DNA of 64,000 nucleotides. It comes from Saccharopolyspora hordei (GTDB lineage Bacteria; Actinomycetota; Actinomycetes; Mycobacteriales; Pseudonocardiaceae). Shown piece by piece: positions 26,578 through 34,804 of the stretch. Position 1 is the first letter of the stretch, and every line of letters starts with the position of its first letter. Location: positions 5,287,501-5,351,500 of the forward strand of contig NZ_JACCFJ010000001.1 of assembly GCF_013410345.1 (NCBI RefSeq), in the 5' to 3' direction. The notes beneath the pieces are model-generated. The model worked only from the letters and a program-made list of their open reading frames with translations, did not search any database and was not told the origin of the DNA. Made by a program: the position numbers and the translations under genes.

Positions 26578-28074
26578 TCAGACAAGCAGAACCTTGCGAT
26601 TGCTCCAGGCAAGGTGCAACGCCGCCGCTGCACCGGGAGAGAGGCGCTTGGACTCGTGGAGCCACGTCAGGGTGTTCTCCTCGAACGGAAATGCCCGCGC
26701 GGGCATGGAACCCTCCGAGTTGGTCTCAACGGCGTTGGCGAACAGTTCGTCGTAGGTGTCCGGGGCGATGATCGCGACGGTGAGGATGTCGCCGGCGAGC
26801 GTGAGTGCGTCGAGAGTGACACCGAGGCAGAACACGCGAATGTGACCGTCGCGCAGTGCCTCGTCCATCGTGGTGAACGGTTCCAGCTTGTCGTACCGGA
26901 TCGGCTTACCGGAGCCGTCGTACTCGTCATGGCCCAGCAGTTCTTCGGCGTACTCGCGCTGGATGTTGCGCCAGATCGAGAAGTCGGCGGCGACGGCGGC
27001 GGGGATGACGGAGGAGGGCTGGAAGATGCCCGCGGGCAGCAGGTGTGCCATCCCGCCGCCGCCTGAGACGCGGGCGGAGTCACGCTGGTGAAGGACGACA
27101 CTGGGGCTGTCGCCGCCCCTGATGGTCAGGGTGCCGATCGCGCCCATGAGCGGTCGGCGGCCGAGATCGAACGGGTCTGCGATCAGCTTGCGAAATGTCA
27201 GCCGCCGCATGGAGGCACGTGGCACGACGGTTTCCCGGTCGCTGTCGATCGAGAGGTGGTGAGCGGCGAATTCGTGGGCGAGCGCCTCATTGGTGTCGAC
27301 TGCGTCGAAGAAACACATCTGCCCGAAGTGCATGCTCGGCTGGGTCCAGTCGAGTTCGAGCAGACGGAAGCACAGCCGGTTCTCGAACAAGCGGGGCGCG
27401 GCCAGGTCGCGGATGGCGTCGTGGTAGCGGCGGTATCGAGCGTCGATGGTGGCCAGCGGGCGAACCAGGGCGCTCTCGGGTTCTGCTCCGGTGATCGTGG
27501 GCTCGGCGACCACGGAGTCCAGCGTCAGCGCGATCTCGTCCAGCGGGACGGGCTCGGCAGGAATCCAGTTGGGCGCGCTGATGACGCCTGTGTTCTTCAG
27601 CCCCGGCACGCGATGGTCGCGGTACAGCGCCTCGGCGAGCACCGCGAGATCGCGGCGATGCTTGCCCAAGGCCGACCGGACCTGGCGCCACTCCTCCTGG
27701 TCGCGCTCGACATGCGGCTCGGCAGTTGTGGGCGCGGTGGCGAACGTGAGCGGCGCGGGAAGAGGCTCGGTCTGGTCTTGCTCGGGTCGGACAGAGCGCG
27801 GCCTGCGGAAACCGAGTTCGTCGCCCGCACAACCGAAGAACTCGGCGAGCAGTCGGCGATAGAAGGGCTGTGGCCACACGACTTCGCCCCGTTCCCATCG
27901 GCCGATGGTCTTGCGTGTGATTTGCGGGTGCTTGCCGTACCGGGCGGCGAGGTTCGTCAACTCGTCAGCCAGGTCCTGCTGGGACAGCCCGCCCCGCTCG
28001 CGCAGGGCGATCAGCACGGTGTTCGGTACGCGAGGCTCATCGGGCGACACAGGATCAACGGTAGGGCGTGCCAC
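26578..28074 (-). CDS. XRE-family regulator with C-terminal Nudix-like domain
   Basis: The 498-aa chain starts with a helix-turn-helix of the XRE type (residues about 18-85), with GLSQQDLADELTNLAARYGK and KTIGRWERGEVVWP. A middle region of unknown fold follows. The C-terminal 230 residues look like a Nudix fold: strands MGAIGTLTIRGGDSPSVVLH, then GGGGMAHLLPAGIFQPSS, then a helix REYAEELLG that matches the REUXEEXGU half of the Nudix box. The upstream GX5E half is not conserved. It may sense a nucleotide and control the adjacent divergent genes; this is inference. It starts at GTG 28074. Confidence 0.8.
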   Translation of the reverse strand: MARPTVDPVSPDEPRVPNTVLIALRERGGLSQQDLADELTNLAARYGKHPQITRKTIGRWERGEVVWPQPFYRRLLAEFFGCAGDELGFRRPRSVRPEQDQTEPLPAPLTFATAPTTAEPHVERDQEEWRQVRSALGKHRRDLAVLAEALYRDHRVPGLKNTGVISAPNWIPAEPVPLDEIALTLDSVVAEPTITGAEPESALVRPLATIDARYRRYHDAIRDLAAPRLFENRLCFRLLELDWTQPSMHFGQMCFFDAVDTNEALAHEFAAHHLSIDSDRETVVPRASMRRLTFRKLIADPFDLGRRPLMGAIGTLTIRGGDSPSVVLHQRDSARVSGGGGMAHLLPAGIFQPSSVIPAAVAADFSIWRNIQREYAEELLGHDEYDGSGKPIRYDKLEPFTTMDEALRDGHIRVFCLGVTLDALTLAGDILTVAIIAPDTYDELFANAVETNSEGSMPARAFPFEENTLTWLHESKRLSPGAAAALHLAWSNRKVLLV

Positions 28075-28209
28075 ACCCGCAGATCAGGAATGTCCCCCCC
28101 ATGTCCCCGATCTGGCCCAACTGTGGGCACTCGCTGTGGTCGTGTTCGTCCCTGCTGCCTGGTGAACTCGTAGACGCAGTTACACCACGTCAGCCGGAGG
28201 CGACTACCA
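28075..28209. promoter_or_regulatory. Divergent control region of the XRE and primase genes
   Basis: The 135 bp hold two direct copies of ATGTCCCC 11 bp apart (28090-28097 and 28101-28108) and an inverted repeat GCCCA-ACTG-TGGGC (28115-28128). These lie close to the start of the XRE regulator gene and could be its operator sites. Promoters for both directions must be here. Confidence 0.45.
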
Positions 28210-28857
28210 GTGAGTGATCGTGTTGACGCCGCTCGGCGACCGACGAGCGCACCCCTGGTACCGGAAATTCCGGGACTGGCCTGGGCCGACACGCGTGCCG
28301 CCGCCGTCGACCTGGCGCAGCACGGCTGGCCCGTGCTGCCGGGAACCTACCAACTTGCCGAACACGGGGCCTGGCTGGGCAGGCGCGGCGCGGCAGGGCT
28401 GGAACCGGTCGCTCCGCTCTGGCAACTGGGCACGACGACCAACCCGGACGTGGCGATGGAGTGGTGGACACGGCGGCCGTACTCGGTGCTGCTGGCGTGC
28501 GGAGCCGGGGTCGACGGGATTGAAGTACCCGCCGCCCACGGTCAACGCGCGCTGGCGCAGCTCTCGCCGGCCCGGCGTGGTCCGGTCGCCGTCGCGCCCT
28601 TCGGTTCGTGGTTGTTCTTCGTGCGCAGCGACGACGAACCGCTGCGGCCCGAGCTGGCCGCGAACGGACATGCGCAGTTGCACGCGAGCGGGGCGCGGTT
28701 GCCCATCCCTCCAACGGCGCGTGATGGCCTGCCGTATCGCTGGCAGGTGTCCCCGTCCACCGCCGGCTGGGCGCTACCCGCCTCGGCCGAGGTTCAGCGA
28801 GTGCTGGTCGCGTCGCTGAGCCGTCGAACCGGCGGCGCACGACCCAGCCTCGCCTGA
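28210..28857 (+). CDS. Bifunctional primase/polymerase domain protein (short)
   Basis: The 215-aa chain matches the N-terminal Prim-Pol domain found in actinomycete plasmid and integrative element replication proteins. It has ADTRAAAVDLAQHGWPVLPGTY at residues about 26-47, then EWWTRRPYSVLLACGAGVDGIEVP. The Asp-x-Asp/Glu pair expected for catalysis appears as VDGIEVP, where canonical members have a DVD-type motif, so activity is uncertain. No helicase part is attached, making it a short stand-alone form. It is divergent from the XRE gene. Confidence 0.72.
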   Translation: MSDRVDAARRPTSAPLVPEIPGLAWADTRAAAVDLAQHGWPVLPGTYQLAEHGAWLGRRGAAGLEPVAPLWQLGTTTNPDVAMEWWTRRPYSVLLACGAGVDGIEVPAAHGQRALAQLSPARRGPVAVAPFGSWLFFVRSDDEPLRPELAANGHAQLHASGARLPIPPTARDGLPYRWQVSPSTAGWALPASAEVQRVLVASLSRRTGGARPSLA

Positions 28858-28943
28858 GTAAGCCGCGCCTGCGCCGAGGATGCCCCGACCGCCCTCGGCG
28901 CAGGCGCCCCATGCCCACATCGATCGAAGGGGAGGTGCCGATC

Positions 28944-29495
28944 ATGGCTGACGACGGTGAACAGGCCACACAGCACGTGATGCGAGTGCGGGAGATCCTG
29001 CCCCGATCCGCGTCGATCATCGAGGCGTTCCGCGACACCAGCAGCAGAGACCATCCCGGCCAGCTCGTCCTCGACACGGCGAACGAGCTGGCGGCCCAAC
29101 ACGAGCAGCAGTGGCAGGCCGAGGATGCCAGCCGCGCTTCCGGCGCGTCCGCCGACGCCATCGCCGAAAGCAAGCGGCTTGTCGACGACCTCAACGCCCG
29201 ACGGGTCGCCCTGGTGGAACGGATCGACGAGTGGGTGTCGACCCAGGTTCACAGCCGCGCGGACGCCTCGCTGCACACCGAGACCCTCGGTTCGGTCGTC
29301 GACCGGCTGGCGATCGCGTGGGTCCGCGCGAACAGCCTGATCAACACCAACGACGCCCGCGATCGAGCCCGCTTGGCTCTGCGGCAGCTCGCCGAGCTGG
29401 CCGACGCCTACGACGACCTGATTTGTGATGTCGCCACCGGCCACCGACGGCTCCCGGCGTGGCGGCCCCTGAAGACCTACCGGAGCGCATCGTGA
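28944..29495 (+). CDS. DUF4254 domain protein
   Basis: The 183-aa chain is almost fully helical and resembles DUF4254, with a pattern of Asn/Asp/Trp residues: DHPGQLVLDTANELAAQHEQQWQAED (about 35-60), LVERIDEWV, then VVDRLAIAWVRAN. The ATG has GGGGAGG 8 nt upstream. Its stop overlaps the GTG of the kinase-like gene (GTGA), so the two were made together. In other actinobacteria I recall this family beside nucleotide-kinase-like proteins on mobile elements; function unknown. Confidence 0.7.
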   Translation: MADDGEQATQHVMRVREILPRSASIIEAFRDTSSRDHPGQLVLDTANELAAQHEQQWQAEDASRASGASADAIAESKRLVDDLNARRVALVERIDEWVSTQVHSRADASLHTETLGSVVDRLAIAWVRANSLINTNDARDRARLALRQLAELADAYDDLICDVATGHRRLPAWRPLKTYRSAS

Positions 29496-29935
29496 CCGCA
29501 GAGACGCACCAACACCTGTCGGTGTCGCTCAACGGCGTCGACAACGTCGGAAAGACCAAGCAACTCGCCTGGCTCCACCGTGGGATGCCCGACGCCCACC
29601 TGGTGGGCACTGTGGATGCCTGGGATTCCCGATGGCGCGAGGTCGCGGCGGGCGACTTCGCCCATTGGTGGTTCGTCGGCTCCACCACGGCCGAGCACGT
29701 CGGTCTGATGCTGGGCAGCCACGTCGCCCGCCGCGACGCGAGCGGACCACTGGCCCTGGAAGACCGCGGCTTACCCATGCTCCGGGCGACCTGCGCCGCC
29801 ACCGCCGCGCTCAAGGATGGCTGACCCCGACAAAGGCACTCCGGCTGGTGGACCGCCTCGCGGCCGATCTCCCGGCCGCCGCATCTCGGCGGGAAGTCCA
29901 CGTGCTGTTACGCCGGTCCCGCGAGCGCACCACCG
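29492..29935 (+). pseudogene. Frameshifted, truncated thymidylate kinase-like P-loop gene
   Basis: The first 110 codons read SVSLNGVDNVGKTKQLAWL, a Walker A (GVDNVGKT) in a thymidylate-kinase-like setting, and stop after AALKDG at 29824. The adjacent frame then continues with WLTPTKALRLVDRLAADLPA and SRREVHVLLRRS, which fits the expected later part of such a kinase. A one-base shift near 29808-29822 therefore broke the gene, and homology fades near 29935, where the DUF2637 gene approaches from the other strand. The GTG start overlaps the DUF4254 stop. Confidence 0.7.
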
Positions 29936-30404
29936 AGCCGGTCTCGTCGCCGGTCTCGCCCGTCTCGGTGGTCTCGGTGCCGGTCTCGCCCGCGGTCTCG
30001 GCGCGGTGCCGTTTGAGCGCGCGGTTGAGCAACTCGACCGCCAGCAGCAGCGCCAGCGGCGGGTACGCCGCCACCGCCACGGCGAACACGCTCAGCTCTG
30101 GAGCCGCCGCCACGTTCGCGCACAGCGAGAGGCAGGTCCCGAATACGAAGGACAACCATGCGGCCCATCGGCCACCGGCACGGTGGCCGTGGCTGGTTTT
30201 CCACAGCTCGACCGTGGCCGTGGTCAGGATGCCGTCCACGATCAACGGCCAGATCGCCGCCGTGACCTCGTCGGCACCGAACCGCAACGCGAACTCCCGC
30301 CCATGGCGGTAAGAGGCGTACGCCGCGCCCAGCGCGACCAGCGCGGTACAGGCGCACTGCCCCCACAGCGCGCGGTCCCGCCGAGGGGTTGCCGTGGCAC
30401 TCAC
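29811..30404 (-). CDS. DUF2637 membrane protein, 3' end altered
   Basis: DUF2637 proteins are found on actinomycete integrative elements and plasmids, often near spread genes. The 197-aa chain has about four membrane helices in residues 15-120 and the family motif SYRHGREFALRFGADEVTAAIWPLIVDGILTTA. After a Thr/Glu repeat (ETGTETTETGETGDETG) the last 40 residues are Arg/Ser-rich. Those are the antisense of the kinase-like remnant, so the original C-terminus was probably lost. Its GTG overlaps the stop of the zinc-ribbon gene. Confidence 0.75.
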   Translation of the reverse strand: MSATATPRRDRALWGQCACTALVALGAAYASYRHGREFALRFGADEVTAAIWPLIVDGILTTATVELWKTSHGHRAGGRWAAWLSFVFGTCLSLCANVAAAPELSVFAVAVAAYPPLALLLAVELLNRALKRHRAETAGETGTETTETGETGDETGSVVRSRDRRNSTWTSRRDAAAGRSAARRSTSRSAFVGVSHP

Positions 30405-30601
30405 CGCAGCACACCTCCCGCTGCGTGGCGCGCGTCGTCCGGGCAGCAGCCGACGCAGGCGAACACCTGCGAGCCAGTCACCGACCTGCCTAACGGCACA
30501 TGCGGAATCCGGACGCGCAGGTAGTCAGCTCCGCACACCACGCAGGCCAGCCCATCGGCCTGCGGCGCGGTCAGCCCGGTGATGATCGTGTCGCCGCTCA
30601 T
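30401..30601 (-). CDS. Small zinc-ribbon protein, 66 aa
   Basis: The chain has two Cys pairs, CVVCGADY (residues about 20-27) and CVGCCPDDA (about 49-57), a pattern that could bind one zinc ion. It sits directly before the DUF2637 gene with a GTGA overlap, and its ATG overlaps the stop of a short upstream frame. Such zinc-ribbon proteins next to DUF2637 are common on actinomycete elements as far as I recall. Function unknown. Confidence 0.65.
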   Translation of the reverse strand: MSGDTIITGLTAPQADGLACVVCGADYLRVRIPHVPLGRSVTGSQVFACVGCCPDDARHAAGGVLR

Positions 30602-30699
30602 CGGGAACCACCCGCCACCAGACGACGGGTGCCCACCGGGCGGATCGTGATCTCAGGGCCTTCGACCAACACTTCGCGATTCGTATGCTGAAGCGTCAA
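30598..30699 (-). CDS. Very short ORF at the element edge, 33 aa
   Basis: A TTG-started frame runs MTLQHTNREVLVEGPEIT, then IRPVGTRRLVAGGSR, and stops in ATGA overlap with the zinc-ribbon gene start. Its amino-acid pattern (alternating hydrophobic residues, then Arg) looks protein-like. The frame stays open a few codons further upstream to about 30713, so it may be a complete micro-protein or the 3' stump of a gene cut by the element boundary. Confidence 0.4.
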   Translation of the reverse strand: MTLQHTNREVLVEGPEITIRPVGTRRLVAGGSR

Positions 30700-30755
30700 G
30701 GTCCACCCAGCCCCAGCGCGCTCCCCGGTGCCGGACACCGCGGGGCGCCGTCACC

Positions 30756-31730
30756 GTGTTCGGTAACGTGCGCGGGGTGCGGACCCGGGAACGGCGTGCG
30801 GCCGAAGCGATCACCGCCTACCTGGCGCGGGACGGGCGGGATCCCGACCCCCGCGAGCTCGCCCAGGTGGTCGGCACCGCGCTCGGCGCGTCCGGGTGCG
30901 CGCTCGTCGTCGGGGACCAGCGGTTCCAGTGGGGCACTGGCGACTCCTGGGCGGAGCAGGACGTCGAGCACGGCGGCGCGGTGTGCGGGGTGCTCGCCCT
31001 CGCGCCGGAGTCCCTCGGACCAGCGCCCGCCGTCGCCGCGGTGCTCGGCGCCCCGGTCGCGGTGGTCCGGTTGGCGTTGGAGACCGACCAGCTGCGGCGC
31101 GCCGGGGACGCGGCGGCCCGCGCGCTGGTGGACGAGCGGTGGCGGGCGGCCGCCGAGATGGAGGCCGAGCGCCGCGGGCTGGAACGCGACCTGCACGACG
31201 GCGCCCAGCACCAGCTGGTGGCGCTGCGGATGTCGCTGGCGCTCGCCGCGCACCGGGTCAGCGCCGGTGGCGGGCGGCAGCACGTCGAGGAGCTGGTGGC
31301 GCGGCTGGACGACGCGGAGAAGGTGCTGGTCGAGACCGCCGCCGGGATCCTGCCCGAGGTGCTCGCCACCGCCGGGCTCGCGGCCGCGCTGCGCACCGAG
31401 CTGGACCGGCACGACGTCGTCGCGCTCGACCTCGCCGGCCTGCGCCGCCGCTACCCGACCCCGGTCGAGTCGGCCGTCTACTACATCGTGCTCGAAGCGG
31501 TGAACAACGCGCGCAAGCACGCGCCGGGCGCGCGGATCACCGTCACCGCGTGGGACAGCTACGAGGGCCTGGCGTTCTCCGTGGCCGACGACGGGCCGGG
31601 CTTCGCGGCGGCCGCACCGCACGCGGGCCTGCCCAACCTGACCGCGCGCGCCGCGTCGGTGGGCGGGGTGGTGCAGGTCCGCTCCGCCCCGGGCGAGGGC
31701 ACCACCGTGAGCGGCGTCGTGCCGTTCTGA
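30756..31730 (+). CDS. Sensor histidine kinase, NarL/LuxR-partner type
   Basis: The 324-aa chain is a cytosolic kinase. It has a small GAF-like N-terminal region (residues about 20-110) without membrane helices, then a HisKA_3 dimerisation domain. The phospho-accepting His is in LERDLHDGAQHQLVALRM, near residue 150. The ATPase domain has the N box EAVNNARKHA and G1 box VADDGPGF. Several GTG starts (30756, 30768, 30777) are possible. It faces the degenerate kinase gene convergently with a single base between stop codons. Its response regulator may be the one at 33522. Confidence 0.88.
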   Translation: MFGNVRGVRTRERRAAEAITAYLARDGRDPDPRELAQVVGTALGASGCALVVGDQRFQWGTGDSWAEQDVEHGGAVCGVLALAPESLGPAPAVAAVLGAPVAVVRLALETDQLRRAGDAAARALVDERWRAAAEMEAERRGLERDLHDGAQHQLVALRMSLALAAHRVSAGGGRQHVEELVARLDDAEKVLVETAAGILPEVLATAGLAAALRTELDRHDVVALDLAGLRRRYPTPVESAVYYIVLEAVNNARKHAPGARITVTAWDSYEGLAFSVADDGPGFAAAAPHAGLPNLTARAASVGGVVQVRSAPGEGTTVSGVVPF

Positions 31731-31731
31731 G

Positions 31732-33525
31732 TCAGCCCTGCTCGAGGGTCGGGGCGAGCAGGCCCTCCGCGGTGCGCACGAGCACGTCGCAGGCGGCGCG
31801 GTCCCGGCCGCTGGTCGCCGGGTGCCCGGCGTGCGCGCGCCAGCGCGCCACCGCCTCCCGGGCCGCCTCCACCACCTCCGCGTCGGGCGCCGACGGCGGC
31901 AGGCCGAGGCGGCTGCGCGGGTCGATGCCGTCCGCACCGAGCAGCCGGGCCGCCTCGGTGGTCGCGCCGCGCAGCACCCGTCCCCGCTCCAGGGCGTCGA
32001 GCAGGTCCAGCTCGGCGAACTCGTGCGCGTCGGCGCCCACCCGCTCGACCGCCCAGCGCAGCTCGTGCTCCGGGGGCAGCGCGCGGACCAGGTCGCGCAT
32101 CGCCACCACCGCCCGGCGCGCCGCGATCACCGGAGCGTGCGCGGCGAGCTTCGCCGCCACCGACTCGACCGACCCGACCTCGGCCAGCACCACCCGGTGG
32201 GGCCCGGCCACCAGCGCGTCCCGGAACCCGGGCCCGGGTTCGACCCGGCACAGCACGGCGTCCACGCCGCTGCGCGGGTCGTCGTCGCCGCGCAGCTCCG
32301 CCGCCAGCGCCTCGTCCGCGGGGGCGTCCACCACGACGACGGCGACGCGGGTCGCCTCCGCGGCGTCCGGTGCGGGCCCCACCACGGCGAGCCGCGGCGG
32401 CATGGCCAGCCGCTCGGCGACCGCGTCCCAGCCCGCGCGGTCCGGCCCGTCGCCGGTGGCGGCCTGCCCGCGGCGCACCAGGTCGCGCACCTTCCGGTAG
32501 ACGGCGCTGCGCTCCAGCTCAGCCGGGTCGAGGGCGGACGGGACCTGCTCGACGCGCTCCGGGAGCCGCACCGCGACGACCGCCGCGCCGTCGCCGACCG
32601 AGCACTCCACCTCGCCGCCGAGCACCGCGAGCCGCTCGATGTCCTGGGCGAGCGCGCGCTCCAGCTCCGCCGGGGCGCCGGGGGCGTGCACCTTGGCGCG
32701 CAGCGCGTCGTCGCGGCCGAACGTCACCGTCACCGGCTGCGCGGCGGGCTCGCCCGCGACGAGGTTCAGCGTCGCCGCGACCGCGTGGTAGAAGCCGGAC
32801 TCCAGCTGCCAGCCGACGCGGCGGCCGAGGTCGCCGGTGAAGGTCACCGGGCGCGGCAGGGTCGCCGCCAGCTCCTCCAGGGCCGCGCGCGGCCCGCGTT
32901 CGGGCAGCATCGCCGGGAACACCCCGCGCACCACCGCCCGGAAGTCGTCGATGAGGTCCTCGAGCCGTTGCTCGGCCACGGCGAGCCCGGCGCCCTCCTC
33001 GGTGACGGCGCGCAGCGCGGTCCGCACCGCGTCGAGGTCGCGCAGCGTCGTGGCGGTGATCGCCTGGACCAGCCGGTGCCGCTCCAGGTCCCGGACCCGC
33101 GCGAGCCGGGCGCGGGCGTCGCCGAGCTCCGCGCCGAGCCGGCGGGCTCGCTGGTCGGCCGCGGCGTGGTCGACGTGCAGCCGGGCCAGGCGGGCCGCCA
33201 CGCCGAGCCAGGCGGCCGTGTCGCGCAGCAGGTCGCGCGCGCTGTCGTCCCACCGCTTCGGCGCGACGGCGAACAGCGCGCCGCCCGTGGTGCCGACCGG
33301 TTCCGAGGCGACCGCGTCGGCGACCCCGGTCAGCCCGGGCGGCCAGGACTCGACGACGACGTGGCTGCGCTCGGTCGGCATCGCGTACGCGGCCTTGCCG
33401 CGGACGCCTTCGGCGAGGTTGCGGACCAGGGCGGCGGCCAGCCGCTCGGGCGGTTCGGTGGCGGCGATCTCGTGCGGCTGGCGGCAGGCGGTGGAGCGCC
33501 AGCGCCGGACCAGCCCTCCGCTCAC
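31732..33525 (-). CDS. Degenerate histidine kinase-like protein with GTPase-like C-terminal region
   Basis: This 597-aa protein is translated from a GTG overlapping the response regulator stop. The N-terminal third looks GAF-like. A coiled segment with LERHRLVQAITATTLRDLDAVRTAL occupies the HisKA_3 position but lacks the His-Asp pair needed for phosphorylation. An ATPase-like region (about 230-330) lacks clear N and G boxes. The second half opens with PPRLAVVGPAPDA, where dynamin-like GTPases have a P-loop. It ends with DPRSRLGLPPSAPDAEVVEA and RWRAHAGHPATS, resembling the end of actinobacterial dynamin-like proteins. It is probably a pseudo-kinase scaffold; the GTPase link is inference. Confidence 0.6.
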   Translation of the reverse strand: MSGGLVRRWRSTACRQPHEIAATEPPERLAAALVRNLAEGVRGKAAYAMPTERSHVVVESWPPGLTGVADAVASEPVGTTGGALFAVAPKRWDDSARDLLRDTAAWLGVAARLARLHVDHAAADQRARRLGAELGDARARLARVRDLERHRLVQAITATTLRDLDAVRTALRAVTEEGAGLAVAEQRLEDLIDDFRAVVRGVFPAMLPERGPRAALEELAATLPRPVTFTGDLGRRVGWQLESGFYHAVAATLNLVAGEPAAQPVTVTFGRDDALRAKVHAPGAPAELERALAQDIERLAVLGGEVECSVGDGAAVVAVRLPERVEQVPSALDPAELERSAVYRKVRDLVRRGQAATGDGPDRAGWDAVAERLAMPPRLAVVGPAPDAAEATRVAVVVVDAPADEALAAELRGDDDPRSGVDAVLCRVEPGPGFRDALVAGPHRVVLAEVGSVESVAAKLAAHAPVIAARRAVVAMRDLVRALPPEHELRWAVERVGADAHEFAELDLLDALERGRVLRGATTEAARLLGADGIDPRSRLGLPPSAPDAEVVEAAREAVARWRAHAGHPATSGRDRAACDVLVRTAEGLLAPTLEQG

Positions 33526-34193
33526 CGGACCGACCCGTCGATGCGTTGCGCCTGCAGGTAGGCCAGCACGGCGAGCACGCGGCGGTGGTGGACGGTCGCG
33601 TCGCCGGGCAGGCCGAGCTTGGTGAAGATCGACGCGATGTTCTTCTCCACGGCCTTGGGCGAGATGTAGAGCTCCTTGGCGATCGCGTTGTTGGCGCGGC
33701 CTTCGGCCATCAGCCGCAGCACGTCGGTCTCGCGCTCGCTGAGCCCGCTGAGCGGGCTGTCGCTCTGGGAACCGCCTTGCACCAGGCGGCGGGCGAGCAC
33801 CGGTTCGATGACGATCTCCCCGGCGACGATGCGGTCCAGCGTGTCACCGAGGACCTGCACCCCGGCGACGCGTTCCTTGAGCCGGTAGCCGATCCGCTCC
33901 GCACCGATCTCGAGAACCCGCATCAGGTAGTGGGTTTCGGCGTAGTGCGACAGCAGCAGCAGCCCGACCCCCGGGCGCAGCGCGCGCACGCGTTCGGCGG
34001 CGACGAGTCCGCCGTTCGGACCCGGTGGCATGCGGATGTCCAGGATCGCGACGTCGACCGGGTCGGTGGCCACCGCGGCGACCAGCGACTCGCCGTCCTC
34101 GAAGCAGCCCGCGACCTCGTGCCCGGCGGCTTCCAGCAGCAGCACCAGGCCTTCCCGGAACAGAGCGCCGTCCTCGGCGATCGCTACCCGCAC
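33522..34193 (-). CDS. Response regulator, NarL/LuxR family
   Basis: The 223-aa chain has a receiver domain with acidic pocket Glu7-Asp8, phospho-acceptor Asp52 in AILDIRMPP, and the conserved Lys in GYRLKERV. The C-terminal LuxR helix-turn-helix reads LSERETDVLRLMAEGRANNAIAKELYISPKAVEKNIASIF. All residues needed for phosphorylation and DNA binding are present. It overlaps the upstream short HisKA_3 gene by 10 bp and the downstream pseudo-kinase gene by 4 bp, so the three form one operon. Confidence 0.94.
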   Translation of the reverse strand: MRVAIAEDGALFREGLVLLLEAAGHEVAGCFEDGESLVAAVATDPVDVAILDIRMPPGPNGGLVAAERVRALRPGVGLLLLSHYAETHYLMRVLEIGAERIGYRLKERVAGVQVLGDTLDRIVAGEIVIEPVLARRLVQGGSQSDSPLSGLSERETDVLRLMAEGRANNAIAKELYISPKAVEKNIASIFTKLGLPGDATVHHRRVLAVLAYLQAQRIDGSVR

Positions 34194-34768
34194 CGCAGCA
34201 CCGCCCGGTGGCTCCGGCGGGGCATCCCGCCCGGCTGTTGGTCGATGATGCTCACCCGCACGATCCGACGTCCCCGCACCCGCACGCGGACCAGACTACC
34301 GGGCCGCAGGGTGTGGAAGTGGTCCGCGATGAGCAGCCCGGTGCGCGACCGCGCCGCCTGGCCGAGCTCGACGCGCGGCAGGTCGAGCCGCAGCCGCAGG
34401 TCGAGCTTCTCGGCGACCGCGCGCAGACCGGGGCCGAGTCCGGCGCTGGCCAGCACCGGCGGGTAGATGCACGCCCCCACGCAGCGCAGGCCGTCCAGGA
34501 TGCCGGTGACCCGGTGCTGCACCGCCTCGACCCGCGCGGCCACGCCCTCGTCGGCGGTGCTGTCGGAGATCATGCCGAGTTCGAGGGCCAGCGCGGAGAT
34601 CTCCGCGACCGCGCCGTCGTGCAGCGTCCGCTCCAGCTGGTAGCGCAGCCGGACGGTGCCGGGATCGGGCGGTCGGATCGGGATCGGCACGGCTGCCGCT
34701 GACCGGCGGAGCCAACGAACCAGGCGGTGCATCAGGAACAGCGTTCTCGCCGCGCGCCGCGTGGGCAA
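34184..34768 (-). CDS. Short HisKA_3-type protein with reduced ATPase domain
   Basis: The 194-aa chain has the dimerisation helix RLRYQLERTLHDGAVAEISALALELGM with the His-Asp pair. The region after it (GLGPGLRAVAEKLDLRLRLDLPRVEL) matches the start of a kinase ATPase domain but lacks N, G1 and G2 boxes. It could be phosphorylated by, or dimerise with, a complete kinase. The TTG at 34768 has AGGGGAGG 6 nt upstream and is preferred to the ATG at 34732, which has no ribosome site. It is the first gene of the three-gene operon. Confidence 0.65.
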   Translation of the reverse strand: MPTRRAARTLFLMHRLVRWLRRSAAAVPIPIRPPDPGTVRLRYQLERTLHDGAVAEISALALELGMISDSTADEGVAARVEAVQHRVTGILDGLRCVGACIYPPVLASAGLGPGLRAVAEKLDLRLRLDLPRVELGQAARSRTGLLIADHFHTLRPGSLVRVRVRGRRIVRVSIIDQQPGGMPRRSHRAVLRCG

Positions 34769-34792
34769 GGGTGCCTCCCCTCGGACCGGGTG

Positions 34793-34804
34793 GGGACAAC
34801 CCCC
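34793..34804. promoter_or_regulatory. Shared 12-mer upstream of Hsp70-like gene
   Basis: GGGACAACCCCC lies in the 170-bp region between the short HisKA_3 gene and the Hsp70-like gene. The same 12-mer, differing only in the last base, is upstream of the ECF sigma gene at 36825. It could be a sigma-factor -35 element or a regulator site common to both. Confidence 0.35.

Larger units (their letters stand above)
25689..30713. mobile_element. Decayed integrative element (AICE-like) at a tRNA gene
   Basis: The tRNA gene, an antisense recombinase tail and a run of accessory genes typical of actinomycete integrative elements mark an old insertion. The cargo comprises an XRE regulator, a primase/polymerase, a DUF4254 protein, a kinase-like gene, a DUF2637 protein and a zinc-ribbon protein. 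Base composition is less GC-rich at 26.0-26.5 kb than in the flanks. The recombinase lacks its catalytic part, the kinase-like gene is frameshifted and cut, and no excisionase or FtsK/Tra transfer gene is seen, so the element should be immobile. The right end near 30.7 kb is placed where chromosomal-style genes resume. I could not find a second copy of the tRNA end, so that limit is approximate. Confidence 0.65.

Noticed and set aside
30706..30730. Second attachment site copy at the right end of the element
   Set aside because: The C-rich stretch has no convincing match to the tRNA 3' end.
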